A DNA stretch of 64,000 nucleotides from Acephala macrosclerotiorum (GCA_014904845.1 MU119241.1:270278-334277); one strand, 5' to 3'. Shown: positions 1 to 12,389, counted from the stretch's first letter. The notes: a model not told the origin generated them from the letters alone. Translations and numbers: made by a program.

Positions 1-59
1 AACTCCACCAGTTTCAAAAAAGAACACATGAGTGTCCGATCACCACAATTGACAAGACA

Positions 60-1144
60 ATGGATGCAAAAGAGATTATGAAGGCTCTGAGGGAGCAGGT
101 ATGCCGCACGATCTACCTTCTTCTCCCGGTCCGTTAATTGACGCATGGTTAGGAAATGCCAACCTTGGACGAACATGATGAAAAGTTGGCCCAGGCAGCG
201 CTGAGGGACCTCCACAGAATGAAGCTTGACATTATAATTCCCAACGTTAGCCAACGCCTCGATCAATTATGCAATGCTCACTCTCCCTAATGCACCTAGA
301 AAAGCGGGCAAATAGCTGATAACATTACAGTGTGCAGAGTTAATTAGAGATCTGGCCCCGGGACGACTCGATTTCGAATTCGAACGTCTCGAAGCTATGC
401 TGGACAAATTTCACGGTGACTTGATAGGTGAGAGCTTGGGAGAGTTCTCACCAGGATTGTTCAATAGAATCAAAACCACCATTGGGAAGACCATGCTGAG
501 TCGGTTGGAACAATGCGGTGTCTCAGACAAGGAGATTGAGGATTACTTCCAGGCGTTGTTGAATATTCATCGCCGAGGGTCCATAAAGCAGAAAAATTAG
601 AAGCCAGACGCCAAGGTAAATATTTTCGTTGTTGAAGCCAACAAGGTGACTCCAGAAGAATGACCAAATAACCGACAATTTTTGACAGGTGAAGTTCAAA
701 TGTATTTGCCAATACGATCTGCTCGATCCAGATGTGGAGGAGGAACTCGAGGCTAACCTGGGGAGAGTCTTCGTGTGGCTTAGACATAACGAGACCATTG
801 AGAGGGCGAGGGCGAAAGGACAGGCATGGGGCCAAATAATCCGAAGAAAGCTGAAGGAATTGGCACTTCTAGGATTCGAATACGATGTCGCGGATGGATA
901 CGATTTCGCGGAGATATTCATATTGCAGACCGAGGCTGCCTTGTTGAAGTGTAAGGAAGAAGGTCCGACGTGCAGGCTATTGAGAAGTCTGGGATGGAGT
1001 AGAGAAGTGGCGGAACAGTTCACCCAGTCGACTATTGAGGCCATGCAGACGAACCCGGAGGGAAGGGAAGAGGAGAGTATGAACAGTCTCGCGAAACCGA
1101 ATGGACGAGAGGTTGATGTACTCAAGTGGATTTGGTATGACTAG
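60..1144 (+). pseudogene. Broken multi-exon hypothetical gene
   Basis: I do not recognise the family. A short first exon (60-98, ATG at 60) is followed by a 54 bp GT-AG intron (99-152), a second exon from 153, a third open stretch at about 349-600 and a last exon from 689 to the stop at 1144 after an acceptor at 688. The peptides are charged, helical and leucine-rich, as in a soluble protein. Two things argue against an intact gene. No standard GT donor joins exon 2 to exon 3 (a GC donor near 276 is the best candidate), and a TAG at 598-600 lies in the same frame as the last exon, 15 bases before the donor at 616. This could be a pseudogene, or a gene whose exon structure I have misread. The 5' end is near the window edge. 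Confidence 0.35.
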
Positions 1145-1560
1145 TGGGACATTGGTACTGTTGCACTTCATGTATTTTCTGTATGTTGGTTCAGGGAGAA
1201 ATGACATCGATCTGGTAAAAGTCGCCATCATCCTTGCCACCAATACCACCCATCTCTTGTTTATCTATCAAGGTGGATGCTCGAACGTAAAGTACGTTGC
1301 TTCGGAACATATGCGACGGCGATAGTAAGATCATCTCCTTTCGGAAGCCCAGTGAAGGCCGTTGAGATCCTGGACGTGACTTAGCTCATCGAACGTTCAT
1401 TGATCCATCTGAACGCTCCAGCGGTTTTATTCTTGCAGTCTTGCCGGGCCTTTAACGGGTGGATAGCTTGTCAACATTATGACTTTCTACCAAACGTGGC
1501 ATCACGGCTTAACGACGCATGTGGAAGGTTTTCAAGAAGCCGCTGGAATACTCATCTTTG
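1145..1560. other. Intergenic, convergent 3' flanks
   Basis: Spacer between the 3' ends of the broken gene on the left and the transcription factor on the right. I see no credible gene, repeat or RNA in it. Confidence 0.5.
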
Positions 1561-4070
1561 TCACAGTCCACCGAGACTTTGGTATGCGTATGCGCTGTGG
1601 GGTGGGGTGAAGTCCTGCATCCAGTTATTCAACTCCCAATCCATGTCAGGACCAATCTCGGTCGGATTGAATCCCAAATCCTGCAGCGAAGTCTCCTCCA
1701 GTAGCCAAGGGGTGGGAATGGTGTTGGTGACTTGTTGTTCTACCCATTGATCAGAGCTTCGGAGGGCCTCGGAAGCTGTCGCCGGTGGATAAGCAACCCC
1801 AGGAGACTCAGTGGGGTCGATGAGAGATGTCGGAGCTAGGAATTGCTGATCCATATTAGGGAAATACTGCGAATACCCTGTTACATCTGGAGTTTTCAGC
1901 TTGATAGCCTCGACAGTTCTTGCAGCTTCGAGATCAAGAGCTCGCTTATGTCTTGCTCTCGCGATCAACTTCTTCATAGGAGTCATCAATATAGCAGGCG
2001 CTCCATGATGCTGCAGACTTTTCCAATCTTTGAAGATCTGATCCAGCACATTCCAAGCCCGAGTGACATTGTCATCAGGTTCTCGAACGCAAAGCTCACT
2101 GAGCAGATATGCGATTGAGTGCCACTGGATGATGGTGCCAAGATACCAATGCCATTGTTTGGTCGTCTCAGCTTCGAGCATTCGTCGTAGTTCTACAACC
2201 TCAATGCTCGTGACAAACATCTTGTCGCTCATTTCTTTTGTCTTCGAGTTGACGTCCTTATTGAGAGACCGAGTGTAAGGAAGGAGGAAGATAGTCTTCA
2301 TCTTGGCGATCACGAGTCTGGGCAAGATGGAGGCTATCCAAGCCACAGGCGTCAACTCATTGCAGTGCTTGATATACCGATCTTCGAGTAACTGTTGATA
2401 CTGATTGATGCGATACTCTTTCTCCTCGGCGCTGATACCGTCTTCCTTTGGAGACTTCAGAAGATTTGGGGCGGCGAACGCGATCTCTGTTCCAATGAGC
2501 GTGATCGTCATCTCGGTGAGGCCAATCCTAGGCTCAGGAAACTCGGTATCTTCGGGAGAGATGTCGGCGTCATTGATGTTGAGTGGCCGTTTGGTGTCGA
2601 ACGAGTTCTCCGATATGCTTGACTCTGTACCATGCTTTTCAGCCATTCGAAAGTCGAGGATGAAGAGCTGCCACCATATTCGGCGTCGCATCTCAACCTC
2701 AAACGGAGGTAGGTCAAATGCAGTTCCGTCTCGATGCAGACCTAGAGACTGTCCAATGCCAATAGCCGCACGAACCAAAGTCCAACCTTTCCGGTTGTCT
2801 TCGATGACACGGACCACCGTGAGATACAATATGAATGCTTGGAGTGTCATGGGATCGGAGGTATCGAGGAAGCCGGCTCGAGCAAGAGCTTGTTCTAGCC
2901 CAAAGCGATAGCGATCGATTCCTTCTGTTCTATCAAAACCAAAGTTCGACTTGACCTCTAATGGAGACATGCTTAAAAGTAGTCAGCATAGCTTAGCGAA
3001 AGGTTCTGAGACAACTCTTTCAATCTCGCGATCGTGGCTTGAATTTCCGGGCCATCATCTTCTCTTACCGCGACTTGGAGTGGTCGAGATACTTATTCCA
3101 GCCTATGAAATTGCTAGCAAGACTGGGAAGGAGGTTGGAAACAGCGTCTTAAGAGAATAAACCTACCTAATGACCACAGAGAAATAAATGCTAAATAGCA
3201 AGGCTTCCTTGCTACGAGTCAGATTATCAAGATTGACTTGTGCCTCTTCGACAAGTCTCTCCATAGACGGAATATGGAACATCTTGAGGACTGGATCAAT
3301 TTTCTGCGCGTACATCTTCAGATAGAAGGGTAGTTGGGAAGGCAAAGGATGTAGGTCCCTGAGGTTGAGACTGGAAGAGCTGTATCCAAAGACATAGCCC
3401 TGATGATCGTCATCAACAGCTGAAGAATGGGTCTCGGGAGACGCTGAATCCTCGTGCTCCTGAGGGGCTTCGTAAACCAGTCGGCGAATGTCGTCCACCT
3501 CTTCATTGAGACGTGCAAAGAAGTTGCGGCTGACGTAGCGACTCTGCCCCTCGTCGTTAAGCATCAATATTCCAAAGTCCTTCTCGAGTCTGTCCTCGCT
3601 GTGCTTCCCAATCCCAGATCCATGCTTCAAACTCGCATTCTTCGCTATATCGGAAAGTCCAGCATCCATGTCTTGTAACGAGGTATCGGTTTTGAGCTGG
3701 CCTCCAAGTTTCTTGACCATGCCTGCCGTGCACCATATCAGCCTCATTCATGGTTGGTAGGACGGGAGCACCATTCACCCTCCAGTGTATTCAAACGTTG
3801 TACCAGCTCGACCTCTCTCTCACTTTCCCCATGTGTCCCCTTCCTCGAACGTCTCGGGGCTCGCTTCCGTGGCGCAAGCTCGCATTTGAAGCCTAGTCTA
3901 ACGCAATTGTCGCAGGGAATTTTCTTGTCGCATCGGACCTTGCGTCTGCGACAGTGGACACAGCTTCCAAGGCCTTCGAGGCTTGAAGCTTCCTGAGAAG
4001 GCTTCGGAGTTGCCGGAGCTGGATCATCGAGGATCGGAACGATTGTATAGGGTGTCGTGCTCGCAGACAT
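1561..4070 (-). CDS. Zn2Cys6 fungal transcription factor
   Basis: Nuclear DNA-binding regulator with a binuclear zinc cluster; target unknown. Three exons: 4070-3779, 3722-3167 and 2971-1561. Introns are 3778-3723 and 3166-2972 (195 bp, long for this locus but with GTAGGT donor and GCTGAC branch site). The joined frame is exact and gives 752 residues, usual for the family. The zinc cluster has cysteines at residues 37, 40, 47, 53, 56 and 63 with C-x2-C-x6-C-x5-C-x2-C-x6-C spacing, followed by a basic linker and a short coiled coil. The large third exon carries the fungal-specific transcription factor domain, including the RRRIWWQLFILD-type motif. The start is the first ATG of the open frame, 36 residues before the first cysteine. 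No obvious cluster partner sits beside it. Confidence 0.92.
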
Positions 4071-4751
4071 GATGGCAGATCTACAGGTTGACGATGCGGT
4101 TGGGAGTTGAGTGGGATATACTTCTCCACTCGAAATGGTGCGACGAATGCAGCTAGCCTTGATAGCAGCTGTGGCTAAGGGGCCCAGTGATGAGGCAGCT
4201 TCTGACCGTACAATACAGACATAATGGACTGACGAAAATGCGAAGAGGTCGTGAACACTTAATATAATCGTATTGAATGAGGCTTTGGATTCGAGAGTCT
4301 AGAAAAAGGAGGGAAGACATTGATAGCGGGGTAGTTCCAGTGCTTTGACCAGGTGCCACGTCCACTGCCAGTTGGCGTGTGGATCGATCCAACCTCACTG
4401 GAAGTTTGGAGCCCTCGCGCAGCCTTTATATCCTCATCACTCACCCACGATGCCATCAATGGGGGTATTACAGAAGGCGTGCATAATGCCTACCCGTTTT
4501 CTTTCTGACGAAACTGAAAGTTCAGCAACATCAGATGGAACATTCAAGCAATTGATCTAGGAGTTTGGCTGGCCTTGGAAAAGCGACGCGTCTTCTTTAT
4601 TAGCAAGTGCGTCGACCCAAGACATTCTTCTTCTGTCCAGGACCTTCAATGTCTGCAAGAACTGCTTTTATCCATTTCAGATCTCTGTCGGTCGGTTAGC
4701 GCTCCTCCACCCGTCTAAACGCATCTTTGAGTCGTCCAACCTACTTCTATA
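4071..4751. other. Upstream region of the transcription factor
   Basis: Divergent spacer holding the presumed promoter of the minus-strand transcription factor. Pyrimidine-rich tracts occur near 4600-4750. No gene seen. Confidence 0.4.
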
Positions 4752-5462
4752 GTGCCTCCTCGCCCAAGACCTCCATTAGACGAATCGCCAACCTCTCAAC
4801 TTCCACACAAGCATGGCAGACGTTCCTTCGACTCCCTACATTCTCTCCGGCATAGAGTCGCAGAAGCTCGGAGTCTTCAGCGTCACGGAAACCTGGGCCT
4901 CCTCGACCCCAATGCCTACGCTCGACTCCTCCGCGACAGCAACTACGAAGTCATCCGCCAAGATTTTGTATTTGGCAAAGGAGGCATCGTAGCAAGCCGT
5001 CAACGCCTGGCAGACCTCAAATACGGCCCAGCTCAGATCCCTATCTTCAACTTGCTCCAATTCACGGTCCTCTTTCCTCAAAGGCGAGCATAGTACATCC
5101 AAATCATCCGCTTCCTCGCCCTCGAAGCCAAAGTCCCAGTCGACTCGACCGCTCTTAGCGGAACCACCACCCTCTCCCACTCAATTTCAATCAAACCATA
5201 CTTTGATACTGAAATCGCGGAGATCTTGCTAGATGCTGGTGGGGATATCAATTATCGAAATCGATACAGATGTTTGGCTGGACATGAAATTGCGATGGCA
5301 AGGGATTATTCGGGCGCTGGCATGAAGAAGACAGTAGATGCGATGAAGTACTATGTGGAGAAAGGGGGCAAGGTCGATGTCGCTGATGGTGATGGGGTTA
5401 CCGTGACTCGGATTGGGAAGACTGTGAAGCTGGCTATTCTAGGGTTGGCTCTATATGTTTGA
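4752..5462 (+). pseudogene. Ankyrin-repeat protein relic
   Basis: One reading frame runs from 4752 to 5462 and encodes ankyrin-like helices, with the signature LLDAGGDINYRNR near 5226 and a second degenerate repeat ending in KGGKVDVADGDGV. The frame is interrupted by one TAG at 5091-5093 with coherent protein on both sides (upstream PIFNLLQF, downstream YIQIIRFLALEAKVPVD). There is no in-frame ATG at the left end, where a TAG sits at 4749-4751. Ankyrin repeats mediate protein contacts; no partner can be inferred. A C-to-T change in CAG would explain the internal stop. Most likely a 5'-truncated pseudogene. Confidence 0.7.
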
Positions 5463-6393
5463 CCGAGCACGCAGCAGGAGCATGGGCCCTTTGTCCGCTC
5501 GTACAGACCGGAGAATCAGCCACCGAGCCCGCGACAAGATGCCCCAAGGCAGAACTCATCATAGCCAGCGCTCTTCACATACCTATAAGTTAGCACATGC
5601 AATAAGTTGCCCATACCAAAATGAGCGATGATTTTTTTGCAAAAAAAAAAAAAAAAAACTAAAACTTGACAGATATCTGCTTTCGTGCTTTTTTGAAGTT
5701 GGTGTTGTTCTGAAAGATGCCGGTTCATGATAATTATCTACGAGCAGAACCGGCTCCACGCCGCCGTCAATGCCAGTGAGTGCCATTACGAAGCTTAAGA
5801 CAACGAGGAGAGCGGTGTTGCAATTGAGAAGATGATTTCCGAGTCATGCTTCTGCTGGGGATTGTTTCGAGCTGCTAATGTGGACAAGGTTGTGCACAGG
5901 CCTTCCCAGCCTGGAATTTTAGGGCATGTAGCCTGAAGTCGGCGCTGGAACCTTTGATATCTGCTGAAGTGTAATGACGAAGGCCCTTGAAGCACGATCC
6001 TACTGCAGCACTTGGCGCTGGATGAACAGCCGAGATGCAAGAATTTTTGAGTGTTTCCATGCCTCACTTCACTTTTTTACCATCTGCAAGAAAATGAGTT
6101 TGAAATCCATGTTTGCTTGATTTGTGATGAACATCGCACAAATTTTCTAGTGTACATGCAGAAGCCTTGTTTCCTTAGCTGCTTGCGAAATCCAGCGTCA
6201 TGATTTATGTTTAGTCTTTGTCCAAGTCTTACTACCAGTACCAACGCTTCACGTCCCGTTACCGCTAATCATATTATCAATTCCAAGTGGGTGAAGTTTC
6301 TGCAATCAAGTCAGTGTCAGCTGCGGGAGATTCAATTCATTTTGAGAATTCATCTGTGTGTTCAGCCAAACGACACTCAACGTGGTGTGCTAC
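5463..6393. other. Intergenic with poly-A tract
   Basis: No supported gene. A run of about 18 A residues lies at 5641-5658; small open frames that cross it are low-complexity artefacts. Confidence 0.4.
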
Positions 6394-7040
6394 CTAACAA
6401 GTGAAAGGCAAGATACAGCAGATGCTGCCAGGGTGGTCATGGCCCCATGGCCCTCCTACGCATACAGGAAGTTGACCATTCTCCTGGTTCCAAGGCATAC
6501 CGATGGAGTGGCCAGCATACCAGCCAGAGGGAGGATTCTGCCAGTTAGATTGAGGCCAGACATCCAACTCAACGGTGTAGGGAAGCAGCGAGCCGATGCT
6601 AGCATGAGCTGATGATATTAGTTAGCTCAACACTGTGACGAGAGGGAATGTGTCACTCAGAACTTACTGCCGTATGGGATGTGGACTGAATATGAATTTC
6701 CGCCAGAATCCGGTCCAGATGGGCCACTAACTCGATTGCATTTCCCGTCGTAGATGTCAATGGATGCATAGCTAGAGTATTGGTTTTGCGTGGCTCGGAC
6801 CTGGCATTCAAAGTCGTTGTTGGTGGGGATGCAGGCCAATCGATCGGTTCCATCAGTATCCAATACGTAGTCGCGTCCGGCAATGGTAATGTTTGTGGGG
6901 CTTCCTCGCTTGACGTGCTCAGCGCGCAAGAACGAAAGCATATCAGTACCTGGCTGAGTGGCTGGGAGAGCAAGGATAGCGAGAGGTGAGAATGTGAGCA
7001 GGAGGAGAACATGAAGTGTGATGGTCTTGATGACGGTCAT
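6394..7040 (-). CDS. Small secreted protein, two exons
   Basis: Predicted extracellular protein of 195 residues with no recognised domain. Exon 1 is 7040-6668 and exon 2 is 6608-6394, separated by a 58 bp intron (6667-6609, donor GTAAGT) that keeps frame. The ATG at 7040 is chosen because the frame upstream has only a TTG, and from it a signal peptide follows directly: a short basic start, a leucine-rich core and ALPATQ. The mature part holds a few cysteines (CIPTNNDFEC, CNR, CVGG, ICC, TC) and aromatic Trp/Tyr motifs such as NWQNPPSGWYAGH. A TATATATA box lies about 190 bp upstream. A decayed paralogue lies at 8643-9140 with matching blocks on both sides of the same intron position. An effector or surface role is possible but unproven. 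Confidence 0.8.
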
Positions 7041-7228
7041 CTTGACTTCGGTTGAGTGGTGATGTTTCAAGAATGAAGCTTGTATGAAGTTTGATTGTAT
7101 TGGAGTGAGAAAGACCCGAGATGATAGTTGTCAGTGATGATGTTGTCGTTTGTTGGGCTGAGAAAGATCGAGATGGGAGTGGTGGATGTGGTGGAGATAG
7201 GAGGCAAGGAAGGGAAGTCCTTGAGGGG

Positions 7229-7236
7229 TATATATA
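7229..7236 (-). promoter_or_regulatory. Candidate TATA box of the secreted protein gene
   Basis: TATATATA in a GC-balanced context about 190 bp upstream of the ATG at 7040. A similar box precedes the secreted protein gene at 45101-45391. Position and sequence only; no transcript evidence. Confidence 0.4.
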
Positions 7237-7240
7237 GGCC

Positions 7241-8642
7241 TCAAGTCTAGCGATGAGTAGAGAGTTGGCATCTGCTGTGATTCACAGAGGCAAGGCTCTC
7301 CAAATTACTTCTTACGTTATGCTGTGTTACGGGCAATTGAGTCATGCGCTGCAAGTCCATGCCTTTGCCTTCACTTCTTCGCTCTTCTTGTTCTTTGAGG
7401 ATTGAGTCATTGCTTACAACTTCTGCGGCTTGTTAACCCCCATAAGTTTTTTTTCACTGCCAGAGTCATCCGACATAGGTTTTCGTTTCGATCTTTCTCG
7501 TGGAACCCGTATCTTGCTGAATTGGTATGAAATTGTCAAGGATTCAAGATACCAAGAGATATGAGATTGTCACTTCATCCAACTACAGTACCTACACAAT
7601 ACAGGAGCGGCTCACAGTCTTCATTTGAGGTCTCGCCAGACCCCCTAGGACACCAACTCCTGTGACAATGAAAAGATGATTTATAAATGGAGCATACCTC
7701 AGCTTGACTGAGGCCACGATGTCATGTTGAAATTCTCATAGCTAGTTCGCAAACATAGAGATCGGCACCCTCGGGTCTTCTTCCTTTCACATCGATCGAG
7801 AATCAAAATGCGGCAGTCAGTGTCCAAGAGGATGACGAACATCGCAAATGTTGGCATGTTACCTATAAGATCAGAGCTAGTGCCGCGAGAGAAACTGGCA
7901 TAGTCGCTGTGGACTTAGTTCAAGTCCACGCTAGTATCAAAAGCTCAGTGTCGCAATTCTCTTGGCTCCTCGATGGCAAAGCCCAAGCTGTAGACACATC
8001 GATTAGAACTCTAAGAACTTCCAATACAAGAACATTATCATTACACTCTACGTTCAATAAAAAGAAGTATTAATAATTTAGTCGTTAAGTCATTTTTTCT
8101 CTGCTCTTATAATAGTTAATCACAAATTGAATTAAATTACACTAGTTTTCATAGCACTTTCCTCCGGCTTCCGAAGCGTTGCAACTGGTTGATTTTTATG
8201 TCGCATCATCACAATACAATTCATATTTGAGGTGCCATCGTTCCATAGCGAGCCGTGCACTTCCCAAAATTTCACGAATCACAATGCTAGGCCTGGACAT
8301 TTGTTAACATGAATTCCCGCCCGACTTCTTTGGGCCAGATCCTTGAAGAGAGAATCAGACCCTCTAGAAATGCAATCAAACATCCAAAGCCTTCCCATAA
8401 TTCTTGCTTCCCGTTCTACCAGCAACATCACAAAGTTTAAAGGGATGTTTATTAAGGAGAATATGTTCACAGGTGGAGGCTGCAGCAGGAAAACCATTGA
8501 CTATCAAATGTCCATCAATTGCTGAACACTCTAGAAATACCTAGTCCTTACTTGGACTCTTGCAAATGCCACCGCAGCCCACTTCTCCATTTCCCCAACA
8601 TAGCCTCCCAAATTCACAACTCCCCAACATTCAAACCTAGAT
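7241..8642. other. Intergenic
   Basis: No credible coding sequence. Open frames at 8279-8525 on both strands overlap each other and have no domain-like composition. Base composition becomes AT-rich around 8030-8160. Confidence 0.4.
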
Positions 8643-9140
8643 TCATTCTTGAGCTTGAAACATGTAGAGACATGTGTGGTACTCTCCGTTCACGCCATCG
8701 CATGGATACCGACCATAAATTGCGTAACCCTCCCATTTGGAATACCACATATGAGGTGGTCGAGTCCAGTCACTCCCCAGGATGTTCCAATCAATCTCGA
8801 TTGTAAAGGGTAGCTGAGATTGGATGGACATGTGCATATCTGCAAACTATATCAGCATGTAACAGAAAGAGGGACTCAAATATGACTTACTACTAATCAT
8901 CCCGGGAATTTCTCCAGTATCAATCCTGTTGCACTATGAATCAAAGACTCGAAAGCTTACGCTGAAGTCTGATCGTTGAAAAGAGGCTAGAGTACAGAAT
9001 CGTTTGTCGCCGGTTGGCTGACAGGTGATCCTTTTTTGACAGTCATGGGAATACAAATCCTGCTCATTATGTGTAACCAGATTGGTCGAGCAGCCCGAGA
9101 TGCGGTCAACGGTTGCGTTGACATCCTATTGGGTAGGAGT
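8643..9140 (-). pseudogene. Truncated paralogue of the 6394-7040 secreted protein
   Basis: The minus strand encodes blocks parallel to the neighbouring secreted protein. The first part (about 9140-8890) reads TCQPTGDKRFCTL, then an aromatic stretch, then DS*CNRI, corresponding to ACIPTNNDFEC and DGKCNR. After a GTAAGT intron ending in TTTGCAG the last exon (to 8643) reads QLPFTIEIDW and WTRPPHMWY, matching LLPYTVELDV and WQNPPSGWY. A TAG at 8936-8934 breaks the frame where the paralogue has Lys. No signal peptide or ATG is found; the 5' end stops just short of the AT-rich block. So it is a 5'-truncated, stop-containing duplicate with the same intron position and phase. Confidence 0.7.
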
Positions 9141-9159
9141 AGTAATAATAACCGAGTTT

Positions 9160-10025
9160 GCATTTGACGTTTAAATAAATAATATATTTTGAATGGAACA
9201 ATTTACGAGATATAGTCGGAATTGTTTCTTTTAAACTACTCGTAAAAAAACCATGGAATACGAAACTCTATTTTTATTTCACTTTATAAAATAAATATAA
9301 ATAAAGTTTTTTTTAAAAGTTTTTTATAAGTAAAATTTTATTTTTAATTTTTTATTTATAAAATATATATATTATTATATATAAATAATAATAATAAAAA
9401 GTTTAATTTTATTGAAAAATATTATTACAAATTATATAATTTTTAATATATAATAAAATTAATATTTAAAATATTAATATATAAAAAAAGTTTTTTATAA
9501 TATATATAATTTATTAATTATTATAATAATATATATTTAAAAACTTTAATTATAATTAAATTTTAATAAATATATATATATATTTTTATAAAAATAATTT
9601 ATATTATATAAATAACGTATTATTTAATAAGAATTAATATTAATTTTTAAAATAAACGATTAATAAAACGTTATAAAATTTTAATTATTATTATTTTTAT
9701 TATAATTTTAAAAAATTTTATTTTTTTATTTTTATTTATAGATTAAATATATATTTAAATTATTATTATTTTTTTATAATTTTTTTTAAAAATTTTTTTT
9801 ATTAAATTAATATATATATATAAATTTTAAATATAAAATAATTATATTACGTATATAATTAATTTAAAAATTATATATTATAAATAAAGTTTTTAATAAA
9901 ATAAATTAAAAATACGATTTTTATAATTGTTTTAAACTATTTCAAAGTTTATAAAAAATCGTTAAATAGTAAAAAATAATAAAAGTAAACGTAAACGAAA
10001 TTCATTAAAATAATATTAAATACTT
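9160..10025. repeat. AT-rich block, probably RIP-mutated repeat
   Basis: Nearly pure A/T for about 860 bp, dominated by TA-rich words, with isolated CG dinucleotides (ACG, CGT) as almost the only G/C left. No open frame. This is typical of ancient repeats after repeat-induced point mutation in ascomycetes. The original element cannot be recognised. Its right edge coincides with the stop codon of the GT2 gene. Confidence 0.8.
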
Positions 10026-12389
10026 TTAAATCCGCCAACTAACTACAAATAAAAATGCAACATATGGTATTACGAAGTAAGGATATAGCTGTCCAAAGTC
10101 GGCATTGACCTTTGAAAATTTCCCTTCCTTACTAAACGGCAGTGGATACCGCGCCCCTTTCTCATCCCTCTCGCCCATTAGCTCCTCCCGCGCTAGAACA
10201 TCCGGGGGCATAATCGCGTACTTTATTGGGGTAAAGCATGCAAGACTCGACACGAACCAAGCCGGTTCTGGCCAAAGCACATATCTAATCAGTTCGACGC
10301 CCAATGAGTGCCAGTCTCGATGGCCTTCCTCGTCCGCTGGATGGGTAGCAAGGATGCGACGAATACGATACGTGACAGAAAAGGCGAATGCAACGATCAC
10401 GGCAACGTGGAACCATACACCGCAGCCGAAAACGATGTGCCGAAGACGAGCGGTTAAGGGGGCGCGCCGCGTGGCGGAACGCTCGTGAACCGAGGCCGAG
10501 ATACTACCCGATGGCGTGAACCCAGGTGCGGTGCCTCCAAAGCTCTTCGGGAAGACAAAGGAGCGCAAACTTGCGATTACATAGTCTAGCATTCCTATGT
10601 CAGTTTGAATGAAGGTCACGCTTTGAATTGGAGTGGGTCAAGGGGCTGAACTAACAAGGTGACATGTACAGGCTCTGAGCCTCATCTCTTATGGCCAGGC
10701 GGTTCGAAGACAAAATGCCCATGTTGCAGTCATGTACCCATTTCATGAGTATCGTGACACAACGAATTCGAAGTAGGGAGCGGAGGCCTTGGAGGTTGTA
10801 GAAGTACACTAGGTGGATCCCCATGACAAGGTAGATGGGCGTTGCTATCATATCAATAACCATAAAGATAGGCTGAATAAGACCTAGGATCCCATATGAG
10901 AGCCCAAGTAGCCTTTGCCATACGGTAAGGGAGCCCGTGTACGATGTAAACAAATAGAACCGGAAGTGTGTGGCCATTTGGATACCTCCCAGGTTCTGAG
11001 TATGTATCTATCAGCAGAGACACGCTCCTAAGAGTTACTTCTGGAGGCTCCAACTTACCCATCTAGTGAATTGTTTTATGTGGCCTAGAAAACTCTCCGG
11101 CATAAGGCCGTATTGCAATGATTCAGCCACGTATGCCGTCTTCCAACCCTTGGACATCATCAGCATCGAACTGTGAACGTCTTCAATGAGACAGTCTGTA
11201 GGGAATCCCCCAATATCCAAAAGTGCCTGGCGGCGTAGAATGAAGCCGGACCCAGTATTCCAGGCAATGTCGGCCATGTCCCGAATAATGTCCAAACAGC
11301 GCCACGCATTGAGCTGGCTTTGATAAAGGGGGTCGTTCTTGGGAAAGTTGTAGAAACTCTTCCAACATCTCAGGTTAGCGGGAGCAGAATAGGAAGTGGT
11401 ACAACCTCATCCGTGTTCTACTCACCTGGGTTGGGCAAACAACTCCCATCTTCGGGTTCAAGACTAGATGCGGTGTCACAGCGCGCAGCCACTTCTTTTC
11501 GGGGATCATGTCGGCGTCCAAGGATGCAATGAACTCGGCCGGCTCCCGAGCTAACTGTGTTTCGATAAATTGAATTGCATGATTGAGATTGCCTGCCTTG
11601 AACCCAGATGAGCCGTTCTTGACGCGGGCCGTGTAGTACAGGTTGTGTTGACCTTGCTCAGCGACCCAAGCTCTGAGCTGTGCAGATCCACCATCGTCAG
11701 TCACGATTACTCTGAATCGATCTTCTGGGTAGTCGAGTGCAATGGCTGCTAGAATTGTGTCTTGAAGCACATCGAGTGACTCGTTGCAGCAGGGAATTAT
11801 CACGTCTACAAGTGGCACGTCCGTCCCAACGAGACGAAGGCGAGGGCGGAATTTCCCCTGGAAGATCCTGAGCTTCACGAGAGCTAGTGGTAAAGTAGGT
11901 GCTGAATAACTGTTAGATGCCGCATATTCAAAGGAGCGCACTTGGCCTCTAGAGGAAAGGGGTAATTGTACAGCACAATACAAAGTTGAGTCCTATGATG
12001 AACCAAGCTACTAGTAGTCTCCAAGTTGACGTTGCGTGGTCTGCGCCCATCTTGATTAAGCAGAGACTCTGAGTAAATGTATTGCACAGTGTTAGAAGAG
12101 CGTGCACAATGCCGGTGAAGCCAACGAGGCGAGCGAGGGGTCGTTTCCATGAGGCCATCTGCATGACGTCGGGGTCGTCTTGGGGCGGGACTTCCAGGAT
12201 AGTCCATATGTGCTTCTCCGGGCCTGAAATGTCGAAGAGAAGATCCTGATCAGCCATATTCATCAAATAACTCGTTTCAAGGTCTTTCTCGTAGGACTTG
12301 GAAGTGAGCGTCGAGACCTCAGACGTTTTTGGGCTGTAGGTTCGCCTGTGAGGAAACCAAATACGGGTGTTTCCAATGAGGATTGACAT
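10026..12389 (-). CDS. Processive GT2 glycosyltransferase (cellulose synthase-like)
   Basis: Membrane glycosyltransferase that polymerises a sugar chain from a nucleotide sugar and extrudes it. Five exons: 12389-11972, 11901-11426, 11358-11059, 10995-10670 and 10620-10026; four introns of 49-70 bp keep frame and give 704 residues. All signatures are present: DVIIPCCNES, TDDGG (about 207-211), KAGNLNHA, the DxD in LDADM (268-270), the ED of CLIEDVHSS (357-358) and QFTRW (394-398). Two membrane spans precede the catalytic domain and several follow. The frame is open 120 bp further upstream but only with a GTG, so the ATG at 12389 is used. The gene is divergent from the oxidase-lyase gene. The stop codon lies at the edge of an AT-rich block, so the extreme C-terminus may be altered. 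The product sugar cannot be told from sequence; related fungal type-2 enzymes affect the hyphal surface. Confidence 0.9.

Noticed and set aside
523..1125. Long minus-strand open frame opposite the first gene
   Set aside because: It is antisense to more protein-like plus-strand frames and has no motif; its cysteine/serine-rich text is typical of a shadow frame.
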